Assembly (NCBI GenBank): GCA_949293595.1
Contig: CASFDW010000006.1
Span: 34,423 to 98,422, forward strand
DNA: 64,000 nt
Direction: 5' to 3'
From: an uncultured Spirochaetales bacterium
Lineage (GTDB): Bacteria; Spirochaetota; Spirochaetia; Sphaerochaetales; Sphaerochaetaceae
Position numbers and translations under genes: made by a program. Below the pieces are notes generated by a model, which saw only the letters and a program-made list of their open reading frames with translations, made no database searches and had not been told where the DNA came from. Positions 1-7,882 of this stretch are shown piece after piece (positions within the stretch are counted from its first letter, which is position 1; every line of letters begins with the position of its first letter).

Positions 1-1
1 G

Positions 2-874
2 ATGATAATCGCGACTGTCGCGCCGGAAAAGATGGTAGGACTTTCGTCGACGATCAACGACAAGGCTATGTTCTACATGCCGGAAAGCATGAAGGAGCTT
101 CCGCAGTTCGGGACGTTCTACGGGAAAAAGGCCAACCTGAACAAGGAGGCCCTCATCCTTGCAGACCCCGAGGTCGTGATCGACATGGGCGAGATAAAGG
201 ACGGGATAGATACGGATCTGGACGTTCTCGAGGACCAGATAGGCATATCTGTCGTATTCATCGAATCCTATCTCACGAATTCCGCACAGGCATACCGCAA
301 TCTCGGAAAGCTCATAGGAGAGGAGGAGAAGACGGAGGAACTGGCCTCATATTCAGAAAGGGCCCTCAAGAAGGCGGAGGATGCAAAAAAACTGATAGCA
401 AATCCGGTGAGGGTGTACTATTCATCCGCTCCCGACGGACTGGACGGAATCCCGACAGGCAATTTCCATGGTGAGGTGATAGAGCTCATAGGTGCGGAAA
501 ACGTTGTGCCCTCCACCTACTCCGGCGGCGGGAACATCATCTCTCTCGAGCAGCTCTTTTTGTGGGATCCGGACGTGATACTGCTTGCCGAGGAGGATGC
601 GTACAGGACAGCCACCACGGATTCCAGATGGGCGGAGCTTTCCGCAGTCAGGAACGGACAGGTGCATCTGATCCCGTCGGGTCCCTATTCCTTCATAGAC
701 ACGCCCCCCGGGGTGAACAGGATCATTGGGATATACTGGCTGGGAAGCCTTCTCTACCCCGAGCTGTATTCGGATATCGACATCGAGGACGAGGTAAGGA
801 CATTCTACAGCCTGTTCTACAACTACGAGCTAACCGACCAAGAGCTTGAAAAGCTGCTTGACACGAGGCCGTGA
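2..874 (+). CDS. ABC transporter substrate-binding protein (iron/cobalamin type), 5' partial
   Basis: This is the C-terminal 290 residues of a periplasmic binding protein of the FepB/BtuF class (PF01497), which delivers siderophore, haem or cobalamin to an ABC importer. The visible part has the usual second lobe: a stretch about a metabolite-specific site (GIPTGNFHGEVIELIGAENV, residues 149-168), then WDPDVILLAE and a final helix region GVNRIIGIYWLGSLLYP. The signal peptide and lipobox lie left of the window, so the first Met is probably internal. No permease or ATPase follows, so partner genes must lie upstream. A strong terminator comes 8 bases after the stop. The ligand cannot be told from the sequence. 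Confidence 0.8.
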   Translation: MIIATVAPEKMVGLSSTINDKAMFYMPESMKELPQFGTFYGKKANLNKEALILADPEVVIDMGEIKDGIDTDLDVLEDQIGISVVFIESYLTNSAQAYRNLGKLIGEEEKTEELASYSERALKKAEDAKKLIANPVRVYYSSAPDGLDGIPTGNFHGEVIELIGAENVVPSTYSGGGNIISLEQLFLWDPDVILLAEEDAYRTATTDSRWAELSAVRNGQVHLIPSGPYSFIDTPPGVNRIIGIYWLGSLLYPELYSDIDIEDEVRTFYSLFYNYELTDQELEKLLDTRP

Positions 875-881
875 AGACGTC

Positions 882-906
882 GGGCCGGGTTTTTCCCGGC
901 CCTTTT
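882..906 (+). terminator. Rho-independent terminator of the binding-protein gene
   Basis: An 8-bp perfect stem GGGCCGGG/CCCGGCCC with a five-T loop is followed by TTTT. It closes the upstream transporter unit. The T-run is followed closely by the promoter of the ZIP gene. Confidence 0.85.
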
Positions 907-925
907 CCATCCGGCCTGAAACGGG

Positions 926-931
926 TAAGAT
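926..931 (+). promoter_or_regulatory. Candidate -10 box of the ZIP gene (leaderless)
   Basis: TAAGAT lies 6 bases before the ATG at 938, and no Shine-Dalgarno sequence is present. The -35 position 17 bases upstream is TTTTCC, which is weak. The spacing matches the other leaderless starts in this window. Confidence 0.45.
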
Positions 932-937
932 TCAGGT

Positions 938-1717
938 ATGGACAGACTATCATTGACATTCGCAATGCTGATCGGGTTCTTCGCGACATCCCTTGGATCG
1001 GCACTCGTATTCCTATTCAAGAATGAGATCAAGGAAAGGACCCAGACCCTTTTTCTTGGCTTCGCCTCCGGAATCATGGTCGCAGCCTCCGTGTGGTCGC
1101 TCATCATTCCCGCCATAGAACAGTCGGAGCATCTGGGAAAACTTTCCTTCGTCCCTGCTGCATCAGGTTTCCTGCTGGGAGGATTATTTCTGATCCTGAT
1201 CGACCACATCGTACCACACATGCACAGGAACGGCGAGGAGGAAGGTCCTAAAAGCACGCTCAGGAAATCAACCAGGCTTTTTTTGGCAGTGACCATCCAC
1301 AACATCCCCGAGGGGCTTGCGGTCGGCTTTGCGCTTGGAGCCGCGGCATCCGACAACCCCACGGTGTCATTCATCTCCGCACTCGGGCTTGCAATAGGAA
1401 TCGCGATACAGAACTTCCCCGAGGGAGCCGCGGTCAGCCTGCCCATGAGAAACAGCATGTCCAGGACGCAGGCCTTCGCATATGGAACATTCAGCGGGGC
1501 CGTGGAGCCCGTCTCCGCCCTGGTCGGCTTTTTTCTTGCGAACCATCTTACAGCACTCCAGCCGTACCTGCTGTCCTTCAGCGCCGGAGCCATGATATTC
1601 GTCGTCGCGGAGGACCTCATCCCGGACAGCAAGCTCGAGGAACACCCGCATGCCGGAGCCGTCTCCACGATGCTCGGCTTCGTAGTCATGATGATACTGG
1701 ACGTGGCGCTGGGCTGA
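938..1717 (+). CDS. ZIP-family divalent metal transporter (ZupT/GufA-like)
   Basis: A 259-residue inner-membrane protein of the ZIP family, which moves Zn, Fe or Mn into the cytosol. The two signature helices are visible: HNIPEGLAVG (near residue 121) and QNFPEGAAVSLPM (near residue 161), whose His, Asn, Pro and Glu line the metal site. About eight hydrophobic segments are present, and a short His-containing loop (HIVPHMHRNG) precedes the first signature. Length is normal for the family. The gene stands alone between two terminators. Its start lacks a Shine-Dalgarno sequence and sits 6 bases after a -10-like box. The metal specificity is not evident. Confidence 0.88.
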   Translation: MDRLSLTFAMLIGFFATSLGSALVFLFKNEIKERTQTLFLGFASGIMVAASVWSLIIPAIEQSEHLGKLSFVPAASGFLLGGLFLILIDHIVPHMHRNGEEEGPKSTLRKSTRLFLAVTIHNIPEGLAVGFALGAAASDNPTVSFISALGLAIGIAIQNFPEGAAVSLPMRNSMSRTQAFAYGTFSGAVEPVSALVGFFLANHLTALQPYLLSFSAGAMIFVVAEDLIPDSKLEEHPHAGAVSTMLGFVVMMILDVALG

Positions 1718-1746
1718 AAAAAAATCCCAGGACACAGGTCCTGGGA
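1717..1746. terminator. Terminator between convergent ZIP and ygeW genes
   Basis: A nine-base stem TCCCAGGAC/GTCCTGGGA with loop ACAG. On the minus strand it is followed by a run of eight T, so it mainly ends ygeW; it may also stop the ZIP transcript. Confidence 0.85.
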
Positions 1747-1767
1747 AACATTATTATGGAAGGAGAG

Positions 1768-2970
1768 TCATTTGATCCTCTTCACTTCTGCCTCAAGAAG
1801 CTCGGTAAGCTTCTTGGAAGGATCCTTGAACTTGGCAAGGAAGATCATCGCCGCGATGATGTACGGCTTGAAGCTTGCTTCCTTGTAAAGCGGTACGAGA
1901 TAGCGGTCGAACACGGAAGCCTCGACCTCGCCTTCCTTGCAGGAGACGCCGGATATATCGGCAGGCAGACAATGCATGTAAAGCGCCTTGCCGTCCTTGG
2001 TGGTCTTCATGAGCTCCTCGGTGCATGTCCAGTCCTTGAACTTTGCGTTGTTGGCGAGACATCTCTTCTCAAGCTCCTTGAGCTCGTCGAACCTGCCTTC
2101 CTCGACAAGCTTCGTCCTCTCCTCCATCACGGCAAACGGAGCCCATGATTTCGGATATACGATGTCCGCATCCTTGAAGGCCTCGGCCATCGAGTTGACC
2201 CTCTTGTAGGAGCCTCCCGACTTCTTGGCATTCTCCTCGGCAACCTTCTCAACGTCCTCCATGACGTTGTATCCCTCCGGATGGGCGAGGACTACATCCA
2301 TTCCGAACCTTGTGAAAAGTCCGATGATGCCCTGCGGGACGGAAAGCGGTTTGCCGTACGAGGGGCTGTATGCCCATGTCATCGCAACCTTCTTTCCCTT
2401 GAGGTTCTCCACGCCGCCGAAGTAATTTATCACATGCAACAGGTCGGCCATGGACTGTGTCGGATGGTCGATGTCGCACTGGAGGTTCACAAGCGTCGGC
2501 CTCTGCTCGAGCACGCCGTCCCTGAACCCTTCCTGTACGGCCTCGCTGACCGTCTTCATGTATGTGTGGCCCTTTCCGATATACATGTCATCGCGGATTC
2601 CGATGACATCGGCCATGAAGGATATCATGTTGGCAGTCTCCCTGACGGTCTCGCCGTGGGCGATCTGTGAAAGCTTCTCGTCGAGGTCCTGCACCTCCAG
2701 GCCCAGAAGATTGCATGCGGATGCGAATGAAAAACGCGTCCTGGTGGAATTGTCGCGGAAGATGCTGATTCCGAGTCCGGAATCGAAAACCTTGGTGCTG
2801 ATGTTGTTCTCCCTCATCCCGCGCAGTATTTCAGCAACCTTGAACACAGCCATGATCTCGTCGTCGCTTTCCTTCCATGTGTGGTAGAAGTCGTTGAGAT
2901 ACATGTTATCCGTCTTAAGCTTCTTAAGTTCTTCGATCAGAGCTTTGATTTCTGCTTTATCTTTGGCCAT
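1768..2970 (-). CDS. ygeW: YgeW, knotted carbamoyltransferase
   Basis: A 400-residue cytosolic member of the aspartate/ornithine carbamoyltransferase superfamily, of the knotted YgeW type found in purine/selenium clusters. Carbamoyl-phosphate contacts are visible: RDNSTRTRFSF (STRT loop), the HPTQ segment (DHPTQSMADLLH) and the late HCLP motif (HCLPADIS). The in vivo acceptor is unsettled in the family; in the reverse direction the enzyme could yield carbamoyl phosphate for ATP formation. The ATG at 2970 is chosen over an upstream in-frame ATG because it follows AGGAGG at good distance and gives the family length. It is a single-gene unit with its own promoter (3000-3028) and a TTGCA operator-like repeat shared with ygfK. 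Confidence 0.93.
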   Translation of the reverse strand: MAKDKAEIKALIEELKKLKTDNMYLNDFYHTWKESDDEIMAVFKVAEILRGMRENNISTKVFDSGLGISIFRDNSTRTRFSFASACNLLGLEVQDLDEKLSQIAHGETVRETANMISFMADVIGIRDDMYIGKGHTYMKTVSEAVQEGFRDGVLEQRPTLVNLQCDIDHPTQSMADLLHVINYFGGVENLKGKKVAMTWAYSPSYGKPLSVPQGIIGLFTRFGMDVVLAHPEGYNVMEDVEKVAEENAKKSGGSYKRVNSMAEAFKDADIVYPKSWAPFAVMEERTKLVEEGRFDELKELEKRCLANNAKFKDWTCTEELMKTTKDGKALYMHCLPADISGVSCKEGEVEASVFDRYLVPLYKEASFKPYIIAAMIFLAKFKDPSKKLTELLEAEVKRIK

Positions 2971-2999
2971 CACAGGTCCTCCTATCCTATACGTGGATA

Positions 3000-3028
3000 A
3001 GCATATCATGGAAGTATGGATAAGGCAA
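3000..3028 (-). promoter_or_regulatory. ygeW promoter
   Basis: On the minus strand, TTGCCT (3023-3028), 17 bases, TATGCT (3000-3005). It leaves a leader of about 20-25 bases with a good Shine-Dalgarno before the ATG at 2970. Confidence 0.65.
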
Positions 3029-3034
3029 GAAAAA

Positions 3035-3056
3035 TGTTGCATTTTGTTGCATTACA
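3035..3056. promoter_or_regulatory. TTGCA-repeat operator upstream of ygeW
   Basis: Reads TGTTGCATTTTGTTGCAT on the plus strand: two TTGCA units 11 bases apart, one helical turn. It ends 7 bases upstream of the ygeW -35 box, a typical activator position. The same 16-base core occurs, inverted, just upstream of the ygfK -35 box (24358-24383). The binding protein is unknown. Confidence 0.55.
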
Positions 3057-3211
3057 GCCTGTATGACCTTTCATCCGCACATGAGGCGCCGCAATCAGGT
3101 TTCGAGCATGAAAAAAGGAGGAAGGGCCGGCAGGAACCATGCCCCTCCCCAGCTGACACAGTCCGGAACAGCATAAGAAAGGACCGTAATCCGGACTGAG
3201 GGAAAAGTCAT

Positions 3212-4234
3212 TCAGACCACGAATACGGGAAAATCCATCCTGCCCTCCACTCGGGCGATCACGCAGGCGGGAGTACCGGACATTCTTCCGACATATTCCA
3301 TGGCATCCGGCTCGGGCATGGCAAGGGCAAGCCCTCCCGAGGTCTGCGGATCGAAGAGCACGTCGCGGACCTCCCTTTTCAGGGAGGGATCGAAATGAAC
3401 GCTTGCCTCGATGTAATCCCTGTTGTTGTAGACCCCCTCGCTCAAGAATCCGAAGCGGGCGAGGTCAATTACGCCGTCAAATAACGGAACCTTTTCATGG
3501 TCAATGGTTATGGAGACACCGCTGGATGACGCCATCTCGTAAAGGTGTCCGAGCAGTGAAAAGCCTGTTATGTCGGTGGCGGCATGGACGCAAAGGCCTT
3601 TTGCGGCCTCCTTTGCCCGCCTGTTCAGGGTTTTCATTGAAAGCAATGCCTGTTCCAAAAGATCCTCAGGGACCTCGTCGGCCTTCGCGGCGGTATTGAT
3701 GATCCCCACCCCTATTTTCTTTGTAAGGACTATCACATCGCCTTCCATCGCGCCCGCATTCGTCCAGAACGAATCCTTTTTGCAAAAGCCCGTCACCGAC
3801 AGTCCGTACTTTATCACCGAATCGGCGATGGTATGTCCTCCTGCGACCACGGCACCGGCCTCGTGGACCTTGTCGCAGCCTCCTGTGAGTATCTGCTTGA
3901 GAATCCCCAGATCCTGGCAGGAAGGGAAGCAGACAAGGTTCATGCACACCTTCGGATCCCCTCCCATCGCATAGACATCCGAAAGCGCGTTCGCCGCCGC
4001 TATCTGTCCAAAGGTGTACGGATCGTCCGCCACAGGAGGGAAGAAATCCACCGTGGATATCATCACCTCCCCGTTGCCCAGGTCATACACCAAAGCATCG
4101 TCCGAGCCCTCGAACCCCACAAGAAGCCGCCCATCGGTCTTTCTGGGAAGGGACGAGAGCACCTCGTGCAGATCCTTGGCGGCAAGCTTTGCCGCGCATC
4201 CGCTTGTCTTCACCAGCCTTGTAAGCTTGACCAT
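3212..4234 (-). CDS. selD: Selenide, water dikinase SelD
   Basis: A 340-residue enzyme that makes selenophosphate from selenide and ATP for selenoproteins, seleno-tRNA or labile selenium cofactors. The N-terminal glycine/cysteine segment TSGCAAK carries a normal Cys codon at the place where many homologues have Cys or Sec. The ATP/Mg region follows: GSDDALVYDLGNG, STVDFFPPVADDPYTFGQI, ANALSDVYAMGG and GGHTIADSVIKYGLSVTG. Length matches E. coli SelD. The ATG at 4234 follows a purine-rich Shine-Dalgarno. It is the last gene of the overlapping yedE-yedF-DUF3343-selD operon; with no selA/selB in view, a selenium-hydroxylase cofactor role is likely. Confidence 0.95.
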   Translation of the reverse strand: MVKLTRLVKTSGCAAKLAAKDLHEVLSSLPRKTDGRLLVGFEGSDDALVYDLGNGEVMISTVDFFPPVADDPYTFGQIAAANALSDVYAMGGDPKVCMNLVCFPSCQDLGILKQILTGGCDKVHEAGAVVAGGHTIADSVIKYGLSVTGFCKKDSFWTNAGAMEGDVIVLTKKIGVGIINTAAKADEVPEDLLEQALLSMKTLNRRAKEAAKGLCVHAATDITGFSLLGHLYEMASSSGVSITIDHEKVPLFDGVIDLARFGFLSEGVYNNRDYIEASVHFDPSLKREVRDVLFDPQTSGGLALAMPEPDAMEYVGRMSGTPACVIARVEGRMDFPVFVV

Positions 4235-4458
4235 TTTCCTTCCTCCTCCTTGAACGCCCCTTCGGCCAGACCGGAACGCATGGCATCAGGAACATCCGCC
4301 TCCCCTATCTCCATCGCCGTCCCGCAGGAGGATGATAGGCTCCTGGGAACAGGTATGAGCCGGCAAGGTATGCTTTTCCTCTCCAGGGCGCGCTTCAGCT
4401 TCACCGCCTCGTAATGTGAGGCGAAGGTCAAAACTACAGGGATGCCTTCAACGACCAT
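4210..4458 (-). CDS. DUF3343 putative selenium/sulfur carrier protein
   Basis: A small 82-residue protein of the DUF3343 family (PF11823), often found beside SelD, YedF and NifS-like genes and proposed to carry Se or S. It starts MVVEGIPVVLTFASHYEAVKL and has the family pattern of an early beta strand, a helix ending in ERKSIPCRLIPVPRSLSSSCG, and two cysteines (CRL, SSCG) that could bind Se/S. It overlaps the end of yedF by 25 bases and the start of selD by 25 bases, so the three are probably translationally coupled. The function is inferred from family and context only. Confidence 0.8.
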   Translation of the reverse strand: MVVEGIPVVLTFASHYEAVKLKRALERKSIPCRLIPVPRSLSSSCGTAMEIGEADVPDAMRSGLAEGAFKEEEGKWSSLQGW

Positions 4459-4640
4459 CCGTCGTCTTCCTTGACGGTATCCACCTTGTAGCCCATGGCC
4501 TCGAGATACCTGGTCACGTTCTCCTTGCTGGCGATGTTGTCCACACGGACATCCACATCCGACGGCCTGTTGTTGTTCTTCAAGAATTTCTTCACCATTA
4601 TGACCGGCTCAGGGCAGCTGAGCCCACGTGCATCAACCAT
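4434..4640 (-). CDS. yedF: YedF/TusA-like sulfur/selenium relay protein
   Basis: A 68-residue SirA/TusA-fold protein with the signature VDARGLSCPEPVIMVKKFL at its start; the Cys in CPEP is the persulfide or selenyl-sulfide carrier. In this context it likely takes selenium from the NifS-like enzyme or YedE uptake towards SelD. The start at 4640 follows AGGAGGAAGGAAA and overlaps the yedE stop by 8 bases. Here YedF is a single domain. A longer upstream in-frame extension only covers yedE antiphase sequence and is not used. Confidence 0.85.
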   Translation of the reverse strand: MVDARGLSCPEPVIMVKKFLKNNNRPSDVDVRVDNIASKENVTRYLEAMGYKVDTVKEDDGWSLKASL

Positions 4641-5700
4641 TTTCCTTCCTCCTGTTTCCCAAAGTGATAAGAACCGCGACAGCCAGGGCGAAAACAAGGC
4701 CGGCGACAACAAGAATCCTTCCGTTCGAAGTCGTGCCGTTGGCACTGCTTGCGGCACCGAAATTGTGTGACACAGCCGCTCCGGCCATAAGGCCGACGAC
4801 GGTGACGAAAGCATCGAAATCCCCTTCCGAGGAGAGGATGAGCTGTCTGAGGGGACAGCCTCCGAGCATCACCGCGCAAAGTCCCACGAGGAACATCGAC
4901 AGGAAGTTCCAGAGACCGTCGGTATGGGCGATCGGCTGTCCGGCAAATCCGAAATTGAACTTTCCGATCACAACATTACCGACCAAGGCCACGACGAACA
5001 TCGCGATCGGAGCCATGATGAGTCCTGGATCCCTCAAGAGGATGAGGTCCCTGATTCCTCCGGCCATGCACATCCTCGACCTCTGGCTCGCAATTCCCAC
5101 GACCGCACCGAAAAAGAGGGATGCGGCGACAGGTGCATGGTTGGCCGCAGGCGAGGCATCACCGAACACGAGAAGCACGGGGAAGAACAGCAGAATGAAC
5201 AGAAAGATCAGAAACAACGCCGGGGAAGCAAGGCCGAACGCCACATGCAGCCTTTTGCTGCGTCCCAGGGAGAAGCCCTGATTCAAAAATGCCGATCCGG
5301 CGGCAACCCCGAGGGAAAATCCCACAAGGGCCACAAGCGCGTTCATGTCGCCTGCGGCAAGGCGCAGCACCATTCTGACGGGACAGCCAAGGAACACCAG
5401 GGCCCCTATCATCATGAACGCGCCCAGAAGGAACCTGAGCACGGGGTTGGACCCGCCGCGTGGCCGGAACTCCTTCTTCAGAACCGCAACAATGAAAGCG
5501 GCAAGAACTATACCAAGTATCTCCGGTCTCATGTACGATACGTTCTGAGCCGGATGGATATGCAGGGCACCGACGATGTCCCTGAGGAAGCATGCGATGC
5601 ACAGCCCCATGTTCCCAGGGTTTCCAAGTACGACAAGAATTATGCTCGAAAGCCCGAGAAGGGCCCCCGATATAAGCAGTTTTTTTCTCTGATTTATCAT
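4633..5700 (-). CDS. yedE: YedE/FdhT selenium-related membrane transporter
   Basis: A 355-residue integral membrane protein of the YedE/YeeE family (sulfur-transport domain, duplicated), proposed to import a selenium or sulfur species. Two GCP motifs sit in equivalent repeats: LGCPVRMVLRLAAGD and LGGCPLRQLILSSEGD. A third conserved Cys region is SQRSRMCMAGGIRDLILLRDP. About ten hydrophobic segments are seen. The ATG at 5700 has AGGAGG upstream. It is the first gene of the selenium operon and is divergent from the NifS-like gene, with 75 bases between starts. Confidence 0.88.
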   Translation of the reverse strand: MINQRKKLLISGALLGLSSIILVVLGNPGNMGLCIACFLRDIVGALHIHPAQNVSYMRPEILGIVLAAFIVAVLKKEFRPRGGSNPVLRFLLGAFMMIGALVFLGCPVRMVLRLAAGDMNALVALVGFSLGVAAGSAFLNQGFSLGRSKRLHVAFGLASPALFLIFLFILLFFPVLLVFGDASPAANHAPVAASLFFGAVVGIASQRSRMCMAGGIRDLILLRDPGLIMAPIAMFVVALVGNVVIGKFNFGFAGQPIAHTDGLWNFLSMFLVGLCAVMLGGCPLRQLILSSEGDFDAFVTVVGLMAGAAVSHNFGAASSANGTTSNGRILVVAGLVFALAVAVLITLGNRRKENG

Positions 5701-5740
5701 CAGATCCTCCTGAATCGATAGAAATGGTAACATTATCTTT

Positions 5741-5769
5741 TTGCATACGCAATGGAAAAGATATACAAT
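5741..5769 (+). promoter_or_regulatory. Promoter of the NifS-like gene (leaderless)
   Basis: TTGCAT (5741-5746), 17 bases, TACAAT (5764-5769), then 6 bases to the ATG at 5776. It decides the start codon: the earlier in-frame ATG at 5752 lies inside the promoter spacer. Confidence 0.75.
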
Positions 5770-5775
5770 TACCGC

Positions 5776-6915
5776 ATGGACAGGATCTATATGGACAATT
5801 CGGCCACGAGCTGGCCGAAGGCTCCGGGGGTGGCGGAGGCCATGCTGCACTTCATGAACGACCTGGGTTGCAATCTTTCCAGGACGCACAGCGACAACGC
5901 ATATGAGGAGGAGGACGTGGTCTTCGGCCTCAGGGAGGACCTTGCAGGAATATTCGGGCACGATGATCCGGATACGGTCTTCTTCACGCAGAACGTCACG
6001 GAGGCGGTGAACATATTCGTGCACGGATATCTGGAAAAAGGAGATGTGGTAGTCACGACGTCGCACGAGCACAATGCGGTGGAAAGGGCCCTGACCTGCC
6101 ACGGGATCAACAGCGTGAGGATACCGGTGGACAAAAACGGAATCTCCGATTTCTCGAACTTCGAGGCCATGGTTCCAAGGCAGGCGAAGGCCGTGATTGC
6201 AAACGCCTCCAGCAATGTCTCGGGAAGGATCGAGGACCTGTTTGTCCTCTCCGAACTGTGCAGGAAGGCTTCGCTGCCGCTTTTTCTGGATACCGCCCAG
6301 GCCGCACCGTTCGTCGCCATAAGCATGAAGGAACTGGATCTTGCAGGAGTCTTCTTCACGGGACACAAGGGATTCCTGGGCCCGCAGGGCACGGGAGGGA
6401 TGATCCTGAGGCGTGCGATCGCGGAAAAGACATCACCGCTGATCGCGGGGGGTACGGGCTCATTCTCGGACAGCATCGAGATGCCGGAAAACCTTCCGGA
6501 CAAGTTCGAGGCGGGAACAAGGAACCTTCCAGGACTCTTCGGGCTCAAGGCGGCTGTCGGCTACCTTGGAAGCCACCGTCAGGAGCTCGGACAAAGATAC
6601 TCGGAAAACATCCGGCGGCTTGTACACGGGCTGGAATGCATCGACGGGATAATGATCATCGGCCCGGGAAGCGGCGAGGAAAGGACCGGTGCCGTTTCCA
6701 TCTCCACGAAAAGGATGGATCCGGCACTGCTGGCCGACCGGCTGTACAGCAGGCACAAGATAGAATGCAGGGTCGGACTGCACTGCGCACCAATCGAACA
6801 CATGAGCCTCGGCACCTATCCGGAGGGCACGCTTCGCCTTTCGCCGGGACCGTTCTCAACAAAGGAGGAGATAGAGATGACGATAGCGGCGGTCAGGGAG
6901 GAGATCGATGGATGA
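5776..6915 (+). CDS. Cysteine desulfurase/selenocysteine lyase-like PLP enzyme
   Basis: A 379-residue class-V aminotransferase fold enzyme of the NifS/CsdA group (TIGR01977-like). It starts MDRIYMDNSATSWPKAP, as is usual for this subfamily. The PLP lysine is in FFTGHKGFLGPQGTGG, preceded by the aspartate of FLDTAQAAPF. The mobile-loop cysteine that receives S or Se is in VGLHCAPIEH. It likely supplies persulfide or selenide to the YedF/DUF3343/SelD set or to the hydroxylase cofactor with the next gene. It is the first gene of a plus-strand operon and overlaps the XdhC-like gene by 8 bases. The start is set by a leaderless promoter. Confidence 0.88.
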   Translation: MDRIYMDNSATSWPKAPGVAEAMLHFMNDLGCNLSRTHSDNAYEEEDVVFGLREDLAGIFGHDDPDTVFFTQNVTEAVNIFVHGYLEKGDVVVTTSHEHNAVERALTCHGINSVRIPVDKNGISDFSNFEAMVPRQAKAVIANASSNVSGRIEDLFVLSELCRKASLPLFLDTAQAAPFVAISMKELDLAGVFFTGHKGFLGPQGTGGMILRRAIAEKTSPLIAGGTGSFSDSIEMPENLPDKFEAGTRNLPGLFGLKAAVGYLGSHRQELGQRYSENIRRLVHGLECIDGIMIIGPGSGEERTGAVSISTKRMDPALLADRLYSRHKIECRVGLHCAPIEHMSLGTYPEGTLRLSPGPFSTKEEIEMTIAAVREEIDG

Positions 6916-7873
6916 ATACTATACGAGGCTGAAAGACAATCTGTGCATCCCCTCGGTAAGAAGGAGCCTTGTCATATCGGGAGAAAACATCGGGGAGGAG
7001 GCTCTGCTGGACGGAGGCACGATAATCGACTCGACCCTGTCATTCGAGAAAAGGGACGACAACATCGAGGAGCAGATGAGCCTTCCTCCGACGCTCGTCA
7101 TGTTCGGTGCCGGCCATATCGCGAGGGCTCTTTACTCGATCGCGGGGATCCTGGGACTTAAGAGCGCAGTGTTCGACGACAGGGCCGGATACTGCAGCGG
7201 TGAAAGGTTTCCTGAAGCCCGGCGGTACGTGATGCCGTTTCCCGACATTGACCTTGGAAAATACCGCTTCGACAATCCGTATTACATCATATTCACACAC
7301 GGCCACAAGGCGGACGGCATATGCCTCAGGAAGGTTCTGGCAAAAGGTGCGGCCTACATCGGCATGATCGGCTCGAGGAAGAAGATCGCCGCGGTATGGA
7401 ACACCCTTGAGGAAGAAGGATTCGAAAGATCGCTGCTGGACAAGGTCCACTCACCCATCGGACTCGAAATCGGGGCGGCGACCGCGGAGGAGATCGCCGT
7501 CGCGATAATGGCCGAGATCGTCAGCACCTATCGCGGGGACAGGAATTCCGTCGAGGCGGACCATGCCGTGCTCGATGCGCTTTCCAGCTCCAAGGGAGGA
7601 GCGGTGCTGTGCAGGATAATCTCCAAGACAGGTTCGGGACCCGGAAGGAAGGGGGCCGAGATGCTCGTATCCTTTCAAGCCTGCATCGGAAGCATCGGAG
7701 GAGGTGCTCTGGAGGAGGAGGTGAAAAGGAAGGCACTGCACATGCTGCAGGCCAAAGGAAAGCCTGTAATAGCCGACTTCGACCTTTCGGACGAAGGAAG
7801 TCTCGGCATGGCCTGCGGCGGAAAGGCGTCGGTGCTGCTCAAATATCTTTCCTCCACACCTGTTATGGAGTAG
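6908..7873 (+). CDS. XdhC/CoxI-family molybdenum hydroxylase maturation factor with reversed domain order
   Basis: A 321-residue protein with both domains of XdhC maturation factors, in the opposite order from the usual one. Residues about 57-200 are the Rossmann domain (TLVMFGAGHIARALYS, FTHGHKADG, GMIGSRKKIA, PIGLEIGAATAEEIAVAI). Residues about 228-315 are the CoxI domain (GAVLCRIISKTGSGPGRKGA, GSIGGGALEEEVKRKA, DEGSLGMACGGKA). XdhC proteins bind molybdopterin cofactor and aid its sulfuration, so pairing with a NifS-like enzyme fits insertion of S or Se into the hydroxylases encoded just downstream. It overlaps the previous gene by 8 bases. Confidence 0.85.
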   Translation: MDEYYTRLKDNLCIPSVRRSLVISGENIGEEALLDGGTIIDSTLSFEKRDDNIEEQMSLPPTLVMFGAGHIARALYSIAGILGLKSAVFDDRAGYCSGERFPEARRYVMPFPDIDLGKYRFDNPYYIIFTHGHKADGICLRKVLAKGAAYIGMIGSRKKIAAVWNTLEEEGFERSLLDKVHSPIGLEIGAATAEEIAVAIMAEIVSTYRGDRNSVEADHAVLDALSSSKGGAVLCRIISKTGSGPGRKGAEMLVSFQACIGSIGGGALEEEVKRKALHMLQAKGKPVIADFDLSDEGSLGMACGGKASVLLKYLSSTPVME

Positions 7874-7876
7874 AAT
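7848..7876 (+). promoter_or_regulatory. Candidate promoter of the TetR gene (leaderless)
   Basis: A good -10 TAGAAT (7871-7876) lies 6 bases before the ATG at 7883. The -35 region 17 bases upstream (TTTCCT) is weak. No Shine-Dalgarno sequence precedes the ATG. Confidence 0.45.
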
Positions 7877-7882
7877 TCCCGT

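Noticed and set aside
823..1689. A 288-codon open frame on the minus strand
   Set aside because: It is antisense to the ZIP transporter; its composition mirrors codon positions of the real gene.
3212..4234. Selenocysteine codon in selD
   Set aside because: The active-site position is a normal Cys codon and the frame has no internal TGA.
5701..6366. N-terminal extension of YedE
   Set aside because: The frame stays open far upstream, but this part is antisense to the NifS-like gene; the ATG at 5700 has AGGAGG and fits the family.
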